Part shown: piece after piece, positions 26,571 through 35,685 of the stretch
How positions within the stretch are numbered: the stretch's first letter is position 1
Layout: every line of letters starts with the position of its first letter
Source of the DNA: Streptomyces gelaticus
Lineage (GTDB): Bacteria; Actinomycetota; Actinomycetes; Streptomycetales; Streptomycetaceae
Assembly: GCF_014649535.1 (NCBI RefSeq)
Contig: NZ_BMTF01000001.1
Location: 496,407-560,406 of the forward strand
Length of the DNA stretch: 64,000 nucleotides
Direction of reading: 5' to 3'
Notes under the pieces: generated by a model
Told to the model about the DNA's origin: nothing
What the model saw: only the letters and a program-made list of their open reading frames with translations
Database searches by the model: none
Translations under genes and position numbers: made by a program

Positions 26571-27424
26571 ACGCCGCACAGGCGGCTGCCGCTACGGCCG
26601 CGGCGGCCCTGGCCGCCGAGCGCGCGGGCGTCACCATCAGGGAGCTGCACGGCCTGGACGAGATGCGCGAGGCGTGCCGGGTACTGGACCGGATCTGGCG
26701 CCCCGATCCCGGAAACCCGATGATCACCCCGGAGTTGCTGCGGGTCTTCGCCCACTGCGGCAGCTATGTCGTCGGGGTCGAGCGGGGCGGCCGGATGACC
26801 GGGTTCTGCCTGGGCTTCCTGGCCAGCGCCGGACTTCATTCGCACATCGCCGGAGTGGACGACAGCGTCCGGGGACGCAAGGCCGGCTTCGCGCTCAAAC
26901 AGCACCAGCGGGCCTGGTCCCTGGCCCGCTCCATCACCACCGTCACCTGGACCTTCGACCCGCTGATCGGCCGCAACGCCTACTTCAACCTGGCCAAACT
27001 GGGCGCGACGCCCAGCGAGTACCTGGCCGACTTCTACGGGGCCATGCGGGACGAGGTCAACGCCGGGACCGAGACGGACCGGCTGATGGTGCGCTGGGAG
27101 CTGACCGACGAGCACGCCGTCGGATCGGCCGCGGGCACACCCCACATCGTCACCGTCGACGGCGCGGGTGACCGCACCGTGGTCGCACTGGACGCCGGAC
27201 CCGACGGCAGCCCCGTCGTCGGGCGGCAGGACGGCGACACCGTCCTGGTCCGGATCCCCGCCGAGGCCGAGGAACTGCGCCGGACCGACCCGTCCCTGGC
27301 CCGCGAATGGCGGTACGCGCTGCGCGAGGTACTCGGCGGGCTGATGGCCGAGGGGCACACCGTCACCGGATTCACCCGGGACGGCTGGTACGTGATCGAC
27401 AGACGTCAGGAGAGTCAGCCATGA
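26567..27424 (+). CDS. GNAT acyltransferase, COG3375-like (candidate D-amino acid N-succinyltransferase)
   Basis: A 285-residue GNAT-fold protein with an Ala-rich N terminus and the acetyl-CoA-fold strand around GRMTGFCLGFLASAGLHSHI, then VDDSVRGRKAGFALKQHQRA (RGxGxG-like acyl-CoA loop). TWTFDPLIGRNAYFNLAKLG is the hallmark of the COG3375 group. The Geobacillus homologue beside NSAR transfers succinyl from succinyl-CoA to D-amino acids. Here the same activity is inferred from gene order. GTG 26567 overlaps the M20 stop, and its own stop overlaps the next ATG. Confidence 0.82.
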   Translation: MNAAQAAAATAAAALAAERAGVTIRELHGLDEMREACRVLDRIWRPDPGNPMITPELLRVFAHCGSYVVGVERGGRMTGFCLGFLASAGLHSHIAGVDDSVRGRKAGFALKQHQRAWSLARSITTVTWTFDPLIGRNAYFNLAKLGATPSEYLADFYGAMRDEVNAGTETDRLMVRWELTDEHAVGSAAGTPHIVTVDGAGDRTVVALDAGPDGSPVVGRQDGDTVLVRIPAEAEELRRTDPSLAREWRYALREVLGGLMAEGHTVTGFTRDGWYVIDRRQESQP

Positions 27425-28527
27425 AGCTCGTCGGTGTGGAACTGCGCCGGATCGCGATGCCGCTGGTCGCACCGTTCCGGACCTCGTTCGCCACGATGAC
27501 CACCCGGGAGATCCTGCTGGTCAGGGTCGAGACCGAGGACCACGAGGGCTACGGCGAATGCGTCACCATGGCCGATCCGCTGTACTCCTCGGAGTACACC
27601 GCGGCCGCCGCGGACGTGCTGCGCAGCTACCTCGTTCCCGCCCTCGCCGCCCTGCCGGACCTCGACCCCTGGGCGGTCGCCCCGGCACTGGCCGCGTTCA
27701 AGGGCCACCGGATGGCCAAGGCCGCCCTGGAGACCGCGGTCCTCGACGCCTGGCTGCGCTCCCACGACCTGTCGATGGGCCAGTGGCTGGGCGCGACGGC
27801 CGAGCGGGTGCCGGCCGGGGTGTCCGTCGGCATCATGGACTCCGTCCCGGCACTGCTCGACGCCGTCGACGGCTACCTCTCCGAGGGGTATCTGCGGATC
27901 AAGCTGAAGATCGAGCCCGGCTGGGACGTGGCCCCCGTGCGCGCGGTCCGCGAACGCTTCGGCGACGACGTACCGCTCCAGGTGGACGCCAACACCGCGT
28001 ACACCCTCGCCGACGCCGCACAGCTGGCCCGGCTCGACCCGTACGGGCTGCTGCTGATCGAACAGCCCCTGGACGAGGAGGACATCAGGGGCCACGCGGA
28101 ACTCGCCCGGCAGGTGCGCACCCCCATCTGCCTGGACGAGTCGATCGTGTCCGCCCGTTCGGCGGCCGACGCCCTCGCGATGGGCGCCTGCTCGGTCGTC
28201 AACATCAAGCCGGGGCGGGTCGGCGGCTATCTGGAGGCCCGGCGGATCCACGACGTGTGCGCCGCAAACGGTGTCCCCGTCTGGTGCGGAGGGATGCTGG
28301 AGACCGGCCTCGGCCGGGCCGCCAACGTCGCCCTCGCCGCACTGCCCGGCTTCACCCTGCCCGGCGACACGTCGGCGTCCGGCCGGTACTACCGGACCGA
28401 CATCACCGAGCCGTTCGTGCTGCGGGACGGCCATCTCGACGTGCCGCGGGGACCCGGCCTCGGAATCTCCCCGGCCCCGGGGCAGCTGGCCGAGGTGACC
28501 AGGTCGACGGAATGGATCGGCCGATGA
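27421..28527 (+). CDS. N-acylamino acid racemase/o-succinylbenzoate synthase-type enolase superfamily enzyme
   Basis: A 368-residue enolase-superfamily protein of the MLE subgroup. Catalytic Lys pair is at K161/K163 (RIKLKIEPG), metal ligands at D189 (VDANTAY), E214 (IEQPLDE) and D239 (LDESI), and opposite base K263 (NIKPGRVGG). These match N-succinylamino acid racemases, which interconvert N-acyl D- and L-amino acids. OSBS activity for menaquinone is unlikely because no men genes are near and the neighbours fit racemisation. The ATG overlaps the GNAT stop. Confidence 0.9.
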   Translation: MKLVGVELRRIAMPLVAPFRTSFATMTTREILLVRVETEDHEGYGECVTMADPLYSSEYTAAAADVLRSYLVPALAALPDLDPWAVAPALAAFKGHRMAKAALETAVLDAWLRSHDLSMGQWLGATAERVPAGVSVGIMDSVPALLDAVDGYLSEGYLRIKLKIEPGWDVAPVRAVRERFGDDVPLQVDANTAYTLADAAQLARLDPYGLLLIEQPLDEEDIRGHAELARQVRTPICLDESIVSARSAADALAMGACSVVNIKPGRVGGYLEARRIHDVCAANGVPVWCGGMLETGLGRAANVALAALPGFTLPGDTSASGRYYRTDITEPFVLRDGHLDVPRGPGLGISPAPGQLAEVTRSTEWIGR

Positions 28528-28564
28528 CCGGCCCCGCCCCGCACGGACCGCGATCAACTACCTT

Positions 28565-30169
28565 GTGAAGATGACGGAGCAGCCACGGGCCGTGCTCGGC
28601 CGGATCCTCAATGATCTCGGCTCGACGCTGATCGAAGTGGTGGCCGGGGAGGCCGACCCGGCCCGCACCGTCAGCGGGGTACTGATCCAGGACCCCCTGG
28701 ACGAACCGGCGCGGCTGCCCGGAGCGGTGGTGCTCGGCGTCGGTGTGTACGGCGCCGAGCCGGTCGCCGCCCTGGTCGACAGGGCCGCCGGTCTCGGCGC
28801 GGCGGCCGTGGTGGTCCGCTCCCCGGTCCCGGTGGACGGACCCGTGTCCGAGGCGGCCGCCCGCACCGGTCTGACCGTTCTCGGCCTGACGCCCGGCGCG
28901 TCCTGGGCCCAGGTGGCCGCGCTGCTGCGGTCGCTGCTCGCCGTCGACGAACTGGGCACGGTGGGCGGCCCCGACGAGGCCGACGGCGCGGAGCCGCTCG
29001 CCGGGGACCTGTTCGCCCTGGCCAACGCGACGGCCGGGCTGCTGGACGGCCCGGTCACCGTGGAGGACCGCGGCGGGCGGGTGCTGGCCTTCTCCAGCCG
29101 GCAGGACGAGGGCGACAACGACCGGATCGCGACCGTCCTCGACCGCCAGGTGCCCGCCGGGAAATTGCGCGCCCTGGAGGAACGCGGAGCCTTCCAGGCC
29201 CTCTACCGCAAGGAGGAACCCGTCTATGTCGACGGCGTCTCGGACAAGCCCCGGGTCGCGATCGCCGTCCGGGCGGGCGGCGAGATCCTGGGTTCGATCT
29301 GGGTCGTCGTCGACGGACCACTGAGCGCGGACCGGACGCAGGCCCTGCAGGAGGCGGCGAAGGTGACGGCCCTGCACCTGCTGCGCCGCCGCACGGGCGA
29401 GGACGCCGAACGCCGGCTGCGCGCGGATCTGCTCGCCACGGTCCTGGAGGGCGGTGCGCACGCACCGCAGGCCGCCGTACGGCTCGGCCTGGCCGCCCAG
29501 CCCGCCTGCGTACTGGCGCTCGCGGTGACCGGCGAGCAGTACGCGCCCGACCGGGTGGCCGCCGGCCTCCGCGTCGCCGAGGCGCTCACCCTGCATCTGG
29601 CCGCGATCCATCCCCGTACCGCCGCCGCCACACTCGGCCCGGTCACCTACGCGATCCTCCCCGCCGGCTCGGACGAACAGGGACTCCGGGTGGCCGAGGC
29701 GTTCCTCGGCCGCATCGGGGACCGGGTGCCCGCGGTCATCGGGATCGGCAGGCTCGCCGCCCGTCCGGCGGAGCTGCGCCGCTCGCGCGCCGACGCGGAC
29801 CGTGCGCTGCGGGTCCTCGGCTCCGGCCGGACGCAGCGCAGGGCGGCCCGGCTCTCGGACGTCTACGCCGCCGCGCTGCTGGAGGAGCTGACGGACCGGA
29901 TGGCCGCCGAGGACGACCTGCCGGACGGCCCCGTCATACGGCTGCGCGCCTACGACGCCCGGCACAACACGGCCCTCACCGACACCCTGGACGCCTGGCT
30001 GAGCACCTTCGGCGATGTGGCCGCCGCCGCTGCCGCCGTACACATCCACCCCAACACCTTCCGCTACCGGCTCAAGCGGCTGGCCGTGGTGGCGGGCATC
30101 GACCTCGACGATCCGGAGGCACGGTTCGAGGCGATGCTGCAACTGCAGCTGAGACCGCCGAACTCCTGA
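28565..30169 (+). CDS. PucR family transcriptional regulator
   Basis: A 534-residue regulator with a PucR-type N-terminal domain, a central GGDEF-like (CdaR) region at about 300-400, and a C-terminal HTH_30 domain (VHIHPNTFRYRLKRLAVVAG). Relatives activate purine, amino-acid or proline catabolic genes. It is on the same strand 37 bp after the racemase gene and is the obvious candidate regulator of the operon. GTG 28565 or ATG 28571 could start it; no clear ribosome site is visible before either. Confidence 0.9.
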   Translation: MKMTEQPRAVLGRILNDLGSTLIEVVAGEADPARTVSGVLIQDPLDEPARLPGAVVLGVGVYGAEPVAALVDRAAGLGAAAVVVRSPVPVDGPVSEAAARTGLTVLGLTPGASWAQVAALLRSLLAVDELGTVGGPDEADGAEPLAGDLFALANATAGLLDGPVTVEDRGGRVLAFSSRQDEGDNDRIATVLDRQVPAGKLRALEERGAFQALYRKEEPVYVDGVSDKPRVAIAVRAGGEILGSIWVVVDGPLSADRTQALQEAAKVTALHLLRRRTGEDAERRLRADLLATVLEGGAHAPQAAVRLGLAAQPACVLALAVTGEQYAPDRVAAGLRVAEALTLHLAAIHPRTAAATLGPVTYAILPAGSDEQGLRVAEAFLGRIGDRVPAVIGIGRLAARPAELRRSRADADRALRVLGSGRTQRRAARLSDVYAAALLEELTDRMAAEDDLPDGPVIRLRAYDARHNTALTDTLDAWLSTFGDVAAAAAAVHIHPNTFRYRLKRLAVVAGIDLDDPEARFEAMLQLQLRPPNS

Positions 30170-30301
30170 GTCGGATCACTCCGTCGCCGTGCCGCACGGA
30201 GCCACCCGGGCGCCGGGCAGACGGAATGGTGCGAGAGTTTCCCGGAGCAGCGGGACACACCGACACCCGGGTGTCCGGAAGCCGACGATGGGACAGATGC
30301 C

Positions 30302-30745
30302 ATGCCTCTGCAGGGAGAGTACGAGCCGAGCCCCGAACAGTGGGTCCGCGACCAGGTCGAGCTGTTCGAGAGCTCCGGCGGCACCGAGGGAACCACGATG
30401 CGGGGCATGCCCGTCATCATTCTCACCACCCGCGGGGCCAGGAGCGGGAAGATCCGCAAGACCCCGCTGATGCGGGTCGAGCACGACGGCACGTACGCCG
30501 TGGTCGCCTCGCTGGGCGGCGCCCCCAAGCACCCCGTCTGGTACCACAACATCGTGGCCGACCCCCGGGTGGAGCTCCAGGACGGCCCGGTCCGCCAGGA
30601 CATGAACGCCCGCGAGGCCACCGGCGAGGAGAAGGCCCTCTGGTGGCGGCGCGCGGTCGAGGCGTTCCCCGACTACGCCGACTACCAGCTCAAGACCGAC
30701 CGGCAGATTCCGGTCTTCGTCCTCGAACCGGCCGGACAGCACTGA
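30302..30745 (+). CDS. Ddn-like nitroreductase/deazaflavin (F420)-dependent oxidoreductase
   Basis: A 147-residue split-barrel protein. [20 protein letters not shown], then [10 protein letters not shown] and [19 protein letters not shown], are the F420-binding and core motifs of the Ddn family. Members reduce quinones or nitro compounds with F420H2. The N-terminal amphipathic part may touch the membrane. It is a single gene ending before a convergent terminator. Confidence 0.9.
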   Translation: MPLQGEYEPSPEQWVRDQVELFESSGGTEGTTMRGMPVIILTTRGARSGKIRKTPLMRVEHDGTYAVVASLGGAPKHPVWYHNIVADPRVELQDGPVRQDMNAREATGEEKALWWRRAVEAFPDYADYQLKTDRQIPVFVLEPAGQH

Positions 30746-30782
30746 CGACCGAGGGCCGGCGCTGCCGCCGACCGTCGGGGGA

Positions 30783-30806
30783 GGCGCGGGCCGGCCCGCC
30801 CGCGCC
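30783..30806. terminator. Bidirectional stem-loop between convergent genes
   Basis: Perfect 9-base arms GGCGCGGGC and GCCCGCGCC around a six-base loop. It lies between the Ddn-like and flavodoxin-family stops. Confidence 0.7.
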
Positions 30807-30827
30807 CCGCCCGTGGCCGGGGCACGG

Positions 30828-31559
30828 TCAGCGGTGCTCCGGATTGGGAGCGTCCGCACGGCAGCCCGCATCCCACGCCGAGCGCTGATTGCCATGGGCC
30901 GGGATGCCGCCCGCGCGCTTCAGCATCGCGGCGAGGTGCATCAGGTTCCAGGCCATGAACGAGGTGTTGCGGTTGGTGAAGTTGTTCTCCGGACCACCCG
31001 ACCCCGGGTCCAGGTACGAGGGGCCGGGCCCCGCCTCCCCGATCCAGCCCGCGTCCGCCTGGGGAGGGACCGTGTACCCCAGGTGCTGGAGGCTGTAGAG
31101 CAGGTTCATGGCGCAGTGCTTGACCCCGTCCTCGTTCCCGGTGATCAGACAGCCGCCGACCCGGCCGTAGTACGCGTACTGGCCCTTGTCGTTGAGGATG
31201 CTGGAACAGGCGTAGAGGCGTTCGACGACCCGCTTCGTCACCGAGCTGTTGTCGCCCAGCCAGATGGGCCCGCACAGCACCAGGATGTCGGCCGCCATCA
31301 CCTTCTCGTACAGTCCCGGCCAGGCGTCCAGCTCCCAGCCGTGCTCCCGCATGTCCGGCCAGACGCCCGTCGCGATGTCGTGGTCGACGGCCCGGACCAC
31401 CTCGGTGCCGACGCCGCGCTCCTCCATCACCGCACGGCTGCGGTCGATCAGCCCCTCCGTGTTGCTGACCTCCGGGGAGCGCTTGAGGGTGCAGTTGACG
31501 TACAGCGCACGCAGGTCGTCGAAGCGGTAGGCGTCGTCGGAGGGTCCGGACGGCGGCAT
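30828..31559 (-). CDS. Flavodoxin family/NAD(P)H-dependent FMN reductase-like protein
   Basis: A 243-residue protein of the flavodoxin-like fold. RALYVNCTLKRSPEVSNTEG is the phosphate-binding loop and ADILVLCGPIWLGDNSSVTK the second flavin loop. GGCLITGNEDGVKHCAMNLL is typical of the NADPH-dependent FMN reductase/flavodoxin_2 group. Likely a cytoplasmic quinone or flavin reductase. AAGGAG lies close before ATG 31559. Confidence 0.87.
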   Translation of the reverse strand: MPPSGPSDDAYRFDDLRALYVNCTLKRSPEVSNTEGLIDRSRAVMEERGVGTEVVRAVDHDIATGVWPDMREHGWELDAWPGLYEKVMAADILVLCGPIWLGDNSSVTKRVVERLYACSSILNDKGQYAYYGRVGGCLITGNEDGVKHCAMNLLYSLQHLGYTVPPQADAGWIGEAGPGPSYLDPGSGGPENNFTNRNTSFMAWNLMHLAAMLKRAGGIPAHGNQRSAWDAGCRADAPNPEHR

Positions 31560-31739
31560 TCGGGGCTCCTTGGCGGGCACAGGGAACGCGGGACGTGGAC
31601 CCGGTCTACCGCCAGGTCCGGCCGTACCGGGCGGTAGACGCGCCGATGCCCCCCCGTACGCAGCAAGTCCGGCACCGGAGCGCCCCGGACAGCCGATCAG
31701 GACGCGCGCCCGCGCCGCCCCACGCGCTCCAATGGACGG

Positions 31740-32417
31740 GTGACCGCGCCCCCGGACGACTGCCTGGCACGCAACGAGTGGCTCTGCGGGGCCTATCTCT
31801 CCAGCCGTCGCGAGATCCTCTGGGACGCCGTCGTGCAGCACCTCCAGCTCACCGCCGTCTCCGTGCTCATCGGCCTGGTCCTCGCCGTTCCCCTCGCCCT
31901 CGCGGCGCGGCACCGGCGCTGGGCGGCGGGCCCGGTGCTCGCCGTGACGACCATCCTCTACACCGTGCCGTCGCTCGCCATGTTCTCGTTGCTGCTGCCG
32001 GTCTACGGACTCTCCGCCTCGCTCGTCGTCGCCGGGCTCGTGCTGTACTCGCTCACCCTCCTCGTACGGAACATCCTCGCCGGATTGCGCGCGGTGCCCG
32101 AGGAGACCCGGCAGGCCGCGCGCGGCATGGGGTACGGGCCCCTGCGGCTGCTGCTCGCCGTGGAGCTGCCCCTCGCACTGCCCGCGGCCATGGCCGGACT
32201 GCGGATCGCGACCGTCTCAGCGGTCTCCCTGGTCACGGTCGGCGCGATCGTCGGCCACGGCGGGCTCGGCAACCTCATCTACTCCGGGATGAACACCTAC
32301 TTCAAGGCCCAGGTGCTCACCGCCTCCGTCCTCTGTGTCGTCATCGCCGTCGCCGCCGACCTGCTGCTCCTGCTGGCGCAGCGACTGCTCACCCCGTGGA
32401 CCCGGAGGCAGTCGTGA
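31740..32417 (+). CDS. Osmoprotectant (glycine betaine/choline) ABC transporter permease
   Basis: A 225-residue OpuC/ProW-type permease with five or six membrane segments. The EAA loop is AVPEETRQAARGMGYGPLRL and the conserved IVGHGGLGNLIYSG follows. GTG 31740 starts the gene. Its stop overlaps the GTG of a second, similar permease, so the two would form a heterodimeric channel. Confidence 0.9.
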   Translation: MTAPPDDCLARNEWLCGAYLSSRREILWDAVVQHLQLTAVSVLIGLVLAVPLALAARHRRWAAGPVLAVTTILYTVPSLAMFSLLLPVYGLSASLVVAGLVLYSLTLLVRNILAGLRAVPEETRQAARGMGYGPLRLLLAVELPLALPAAMAGLRIATVSAVSLVTVGAIVGHGGLGNLIYSGMNTYFKAQVLTASVLCVVIAVAADLLLLLAQRLLTPWTRRQS

Positions 32418-33091
32418 ACACCCTCGCCGACGCCTGGTCCTGGCTCACCACCGCCGCGAACTGGTCCGGTGACGGCGGCATCTGGCAGCGGCTGGGCCAG
32501 CACCTGTTCCTCACCGTCGTCTGCCTGCTGATCAGCTGCCTGATCGCGCTGCCCGTCGCGCTGGTGCTCGGCCATCTCGGCAGGGGCGGCGCACTCGCCG
32601 TCAACGTCTCCAACATCGGCCGGGCCGTGCCCACCTTCGCCGTGCTGGTGCTGCTGCTCCTCACCCCGATCGGCGGGCACGGCGAGTGGCCGACCGTCAT
32701 CGCCCTCGTGCTCTTCGCCGTACCGCCGCTGCTCACCAACGCCTACGTCGGCATGCGGGAGGTCGACCGCGACGTGGTGCGTGCGGCCAGGGGAATGGGC
32801 ATGACGGGCCGACAGCTGATGCTGGGCGTCGAGCTGCCGCTGGCCCTCCCGCTGATCCTCACCGGGGTACGGATCGCCGCCGTCCAGCTCGTCGCCACCG
32901 CCACCCTCGCGGCACTGGCGGGCGGCGGGGGACTCGGCCGCATCATCACGGCCGGCTTCAACCTCGCCTCCACCGCCCAGGTGGTTGCCGGGGCGGTCCT
33001 CGTCGCGGTCTTCGCGCTGATCGTCGAAGGGCTCTTCGAGGCGGCCCGGCTGCTCGTGCCCGGCCGGCTGCGCGGCGGGGGATCCGGATGA
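32414..33091 (+). CDS. Osmoprotectant ABC transporter permease, second subunit
   Basis: A 225-residue permease related to the preceding one: EAA loop EVDRDVVRAARGMGMTGRQL and LAGGGGLGRIITAGFNL. GTG 32414 overlaps the previous stop (GTGA). The stop overlaps the ATG of the binding protein, so the three genes are translationally coupled. Confidence 0.9.
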   Translation: MNTLADAWSWLTTAANWSGDGGIWQRLGQHLFLTVVCLLISCLIALPVALVLGHLGRGGALAVNVSNIGRAVPTFAVLVLLLLTPIGGHGEWPTVIALVLFAVPPLLTNAYVGMREVDRDVVRAARGMGMTGRQLMLGVELPLALPLILTGVRIAAVQLVATATLAALAGGGGLGRIITAGFNLASTAQVVAGAVLVAVFALIVEGLFEAARLLVPGRLRGGGSG

Positions 33092-34038
33092 GGCCATGGG
33101 CCACCGTCCCCGTGCTGCTGGCACTGCTCCCGGCGGCCGCGTGCACCACCGGCCCCTCCCTGGAGAACCGGGGCGAGGTCACCGGGCCACCGGGCGACAG
33201 CAAGCACCTCACCATCGGATCCGCCGGCTTCACCGAGAGCGACCTGCTCGCCCGGATGTACGCGCTGCTGCTGGACCGGGCCGGCTACTCCACGAAGATC
33301 ATTTCGGTCACCAACCGGGAGATCTACGAACCGGCGCTGGAGAGTGGTCAGATCGATGTCGTGCCGGAGTACGCCGCCACCTTCGCCGACTGGCTGAACG
33401 CCAAGCAGAACGGGGCCGACGCCGCCCCGGCCGGTTCGCCCGACCTCGCCGCCACCATGAAGGCGCTGCGCGCGCTGGCCGCGCCGCGTGGCCTCACCGT
33501 CCTCGACCCCGGGCGCGCCGTCGACCAGAACGCCTTCGCGGTCGCCGCCCCGTACGCCGCCGAGCACCACCTCCAGACCCTCAGCGAACTGGGCAGGTCC
33601 GGCCTGTCCGTACGTCTGGCGGCCGGTGACGAATGCGTGCGGCGCCCCTACTGCGCGCCCGGTCTGAAGAAGACCTACGGCATCCGCATCGTTGCCGTGG
33701 ACCCCAAGGGCGTCGGCACCACCCAGGCCAAGCAGGCCGTCCGCAACGGTCAGGACCAGATGGTCCTGACCACCACGACCGACGCCACGCTCGACGATTT
33801 CGGCCTTGTCCTGCTCGCCGACGACAAGCACCTCCAGAACGCCGACCACATCGTCCCCGTCGTCAACCGGTCCCGGGCGGGCAGCGAGGGCGTACGCAAG
33901 GCGCTCGGCAGGCTCAACACCGTACTGACCACCGCCGACCTGGCCCGGCTCAACGAGCAGGTCGACACCTGGCGGCGGCTGCCCGAGGACGTGGCGCGCA
34001 ACTACCTGGAGTCCGAGCGCCTCGTCCCGCGCGGATGA
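33088..34038 (+). CDS. Osmoprotectant-binding lipoprotein (OpuAC/OpuCC type)
   Basis: A 316-residue lipoprotein with a short signal ending in lipobox AAAC (Cys19). The mature domain has KHLTIGSAGFTESDLLARMY and SGQIDVVPEYAATFADWLN, characteristic of glycine betaine/choline binding proteins of this type. It delivers ligand to the two upstream permeases. The ATPase is not in this operon but is encoded convergently at 34416-35579. Confidence 0.9.
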   Translation: MRPWATVPVLLALLPAAACTTGPSLENRGEVTGPPGDSKHLTIGSAGFTESDLLARMYALLLDRAGYSTKIISVTNREIYEPALESGQIDVVPEYAATFADWLNAKQNGADAAPAGSPDLAATMKALRALAAPRGLTVLDPGRAVDQNAFAVAAPYAAEHHLQTLSELGRSGLSVRLAAGDECVRRPYCAPGLKKTYGIRIVAVDPKGVGTTQAKQAVRNGQDQMVLTTTTDATLDDFGLVLLADDKHLQNADHIVPVVNRSRAGSEGVRKALGRLNTVLTTADLARLNEQVDTWRRLPEDVARNYLESERLVPRG

Positions 34039-34125
34039 GCGTGGGCTGCGGGCGGGTTGTGTGCGGGCCGTGGGTGGGCCGAAATTCCGTTGCCCGCACG
34101 CCGGGCGCCTGCGACCCTGCCTGCC

Positions 34126-34401
34126 ATGTCCGACAACGATCAAAGCGGTCCGCACCAGGTCGAGGCGCTCTTCTCGCACGGCCGCCTGACGGCGATCCCC
34201 CGGAAGACGGCCCGTCGCGAGCAGTTGCTCGTCCACCTCTCCGAGACGCTCTTCGAGCGGGACCGGAGCTACACGGAGCGGGAGATCAACGACGCGCTGC
34301 TCACGGTGCACGAGGACTGCTCGGCACTGCGCCGCTACCTGGTCGTCGCCGGTCTGCTGGTCAGGCCCAAGGACGGCAGCAGCTACCGGCGCGGGCGGTA
34401 G
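34126..34401 (+). CDS. DUF2087 domain protein
   Basis: A 91-residue protein matching DUF2087: ALFSHGRLTAIPRKTARREQ, RDRSYTEREINDALLTVHED and a C-terminal RYLVVAGLLVRPKDGSSYRR. This domain is wing-like and often fused to ArsR or GNAT proteins, so nucleic-acid binding is possible but unproven. It lies between the osmoprotectant binding protein and the convergent ATPase gene. Confidence 0.85.
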   Translation: MSDNDQSGPHQVEALFSHGRLTAIPRKTARREQLLVHLSETLFERDRSYTEREINDALLTVHEDCSALRRYLVVAGLLVRPKDGSSYRRGR

Positions 34402-34415
34402 CACCGGCTCAGCCC

Positions 34416-35579
34416 TCAGGCGTCCGCCACCGAGTCGAAGGCCACCTCGTCCCGGGCCACGCCCCGCGCGTCCGCGTCGACCGAGCGGCGCAGCGCCTCG
34501 TGGAGCTTGGCCGGGGTCAGCACGCCGAGGAACCGGGACCCGTCCAGTACCGCGATCCACCCCGCGTCGTGCTGGAGCATCTCGCTGAACGCCCGCTTCA
34601 GCGGGGCGCCGACCGGCACCCAGGCATCCATCCTGCGGGCCAGTTCGCCGACCGTGCCGTGCTCGCCCGCGATCCGCAGCGCATCCGCCGCCACCCAGCC
34701 GTGCAGATCGCCCTCGCCGTTCAGCACCACCGCCCAGCGGGCACCCGCGCCGCTCAGCCGTGCCGCCGCCGCACCGGCCGGCTCGTCCAGGCGGGCGAGC
34801 GGCGGCCCCTCCAGATCCTCCGGCTCGATCGTGGTCACCGAGAGCCGCTGCAGGCCCCGGTCGGCGCCGACGAACCGCGCCACGTACGGAGTGGCGGGAG
34901 CCCCGAGCACGGCGCCCGGGGTGTCGAACTGCTCGATGCGCCCCGCCCCGTACACCGCGATCCGGTCGCCCATCCGGACCGCCTCCTCGATGTCATGGGT
35001 GACCATCAGGACCGTCTTGCGGACCGTCGCCTGGAGGCTCAGGAATTCGTTCTGCAGCCGCTCGCGCACCACCGGGTCGACCGCGCCGAACGGCTCGTCC
35101 ATCAGCAGCACCGGCGGATCCGCGGCCAACGCCCTGGCCACTCCCACCCGTTGGCGCTGACCGCCGGAGAGCTGCGCGGGGTAGCGGGAGCCGTACGTCT
35201 TCGGGTCCAGGCCGACCAGATCCAGCAGCTCGGCCGCCCGCTCCCGGGCCCTGGCCCGTTTCCAGCCGACCAGCGCGGGCACGGTCGCGGTGTTGTCGAG
35301 GACGGTGCGGTGCGGGAAGAGGCCGACCTGCTGGATGACGTAGCCGATCCTGCGGCGCAGCCTCACGGGGTCGAGACCGGAGACGTCCTCGCCGTCGACG
35401 AGGATCCGGCCCGACGAGGGCTCGATCAGCCGGTTCACCATCATCATCGTGGTGGTCTTGCCGCAGCCGGACGGTCCGACGAGGGTGACCAGCTCCCCCT
35501 CGGCGACTTCGAAGGAGAGATCGTCGACCGCGCTCGTACCGTCCGGATACACCTTGCCGACCTGCTCGAACCGGATCAT
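34416..35579 (-). CDS. Osmoprotectant ABC transporter ATP-binding protein with CBS domains (OpuCA type)
   Basis: A 387-residue ATPase. Walker A is GPSGCGKTT, Q-loop YVIQQVGLFPH, signature LSGGQRQRV, Walker B VLLMDEPFGAVD, switch His VTHDIEEA. Residues about 245-375 form a CBS pair, the osmosensing module in OpuA-type transporters. It should energise the two permeases at 31740-33091. Its separate promoter and opposite orientation mean the ATPase level is set independently. Confidence 0.92.
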   Translation of the reverse strand: MIRFEQVGKVYPDGTSAVDDLSFEVAEGELVTLVGPSGCGKTTTMMMVNRLIEPSSGRILVDGEDVSGLDPVRLRRRIGYVIQQVGLFPHRTVLDNTATVPALVGWKRARARERAAELLDLVGLDPKTYGSRYPAQLSGGQRQRVGVARALAADPPVLLMDEPFGAVDPVVRERLQNEFLSLQATVRKTVLMVTHDIEEAVRMGDRIAVYGAGRIEQFDTPGAVLGAPATPYVARFVGADRGLQRLSVTTIEPEDLEGPPLARLDEPAGAAAARLSGAGARWAVVLNGEGDLHGWVAADALRIAGEHGTVGELARRMDAWVPVGAPLKRAFSEMLQHDAGWIAVLDGSRFLGVLTPAKLHEALRRSVDADARGVARDEVAFDSVADA

Positions 35580-35685
35580 GCCTGCACGGTAGGAGGCACC
35601 CGGGCGCCCCGCACACGGGCCGCGACCGACCGGGTCACGGCCGTGTGCTGAACTGTCCGTGGCCCATCTGATTCAGGAGCACCTT

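Noticed and set aside
28403..30142. 579-codon minus-strand frame
   Set aside because: It mirrors the PucR gene and has no recognisable motif.
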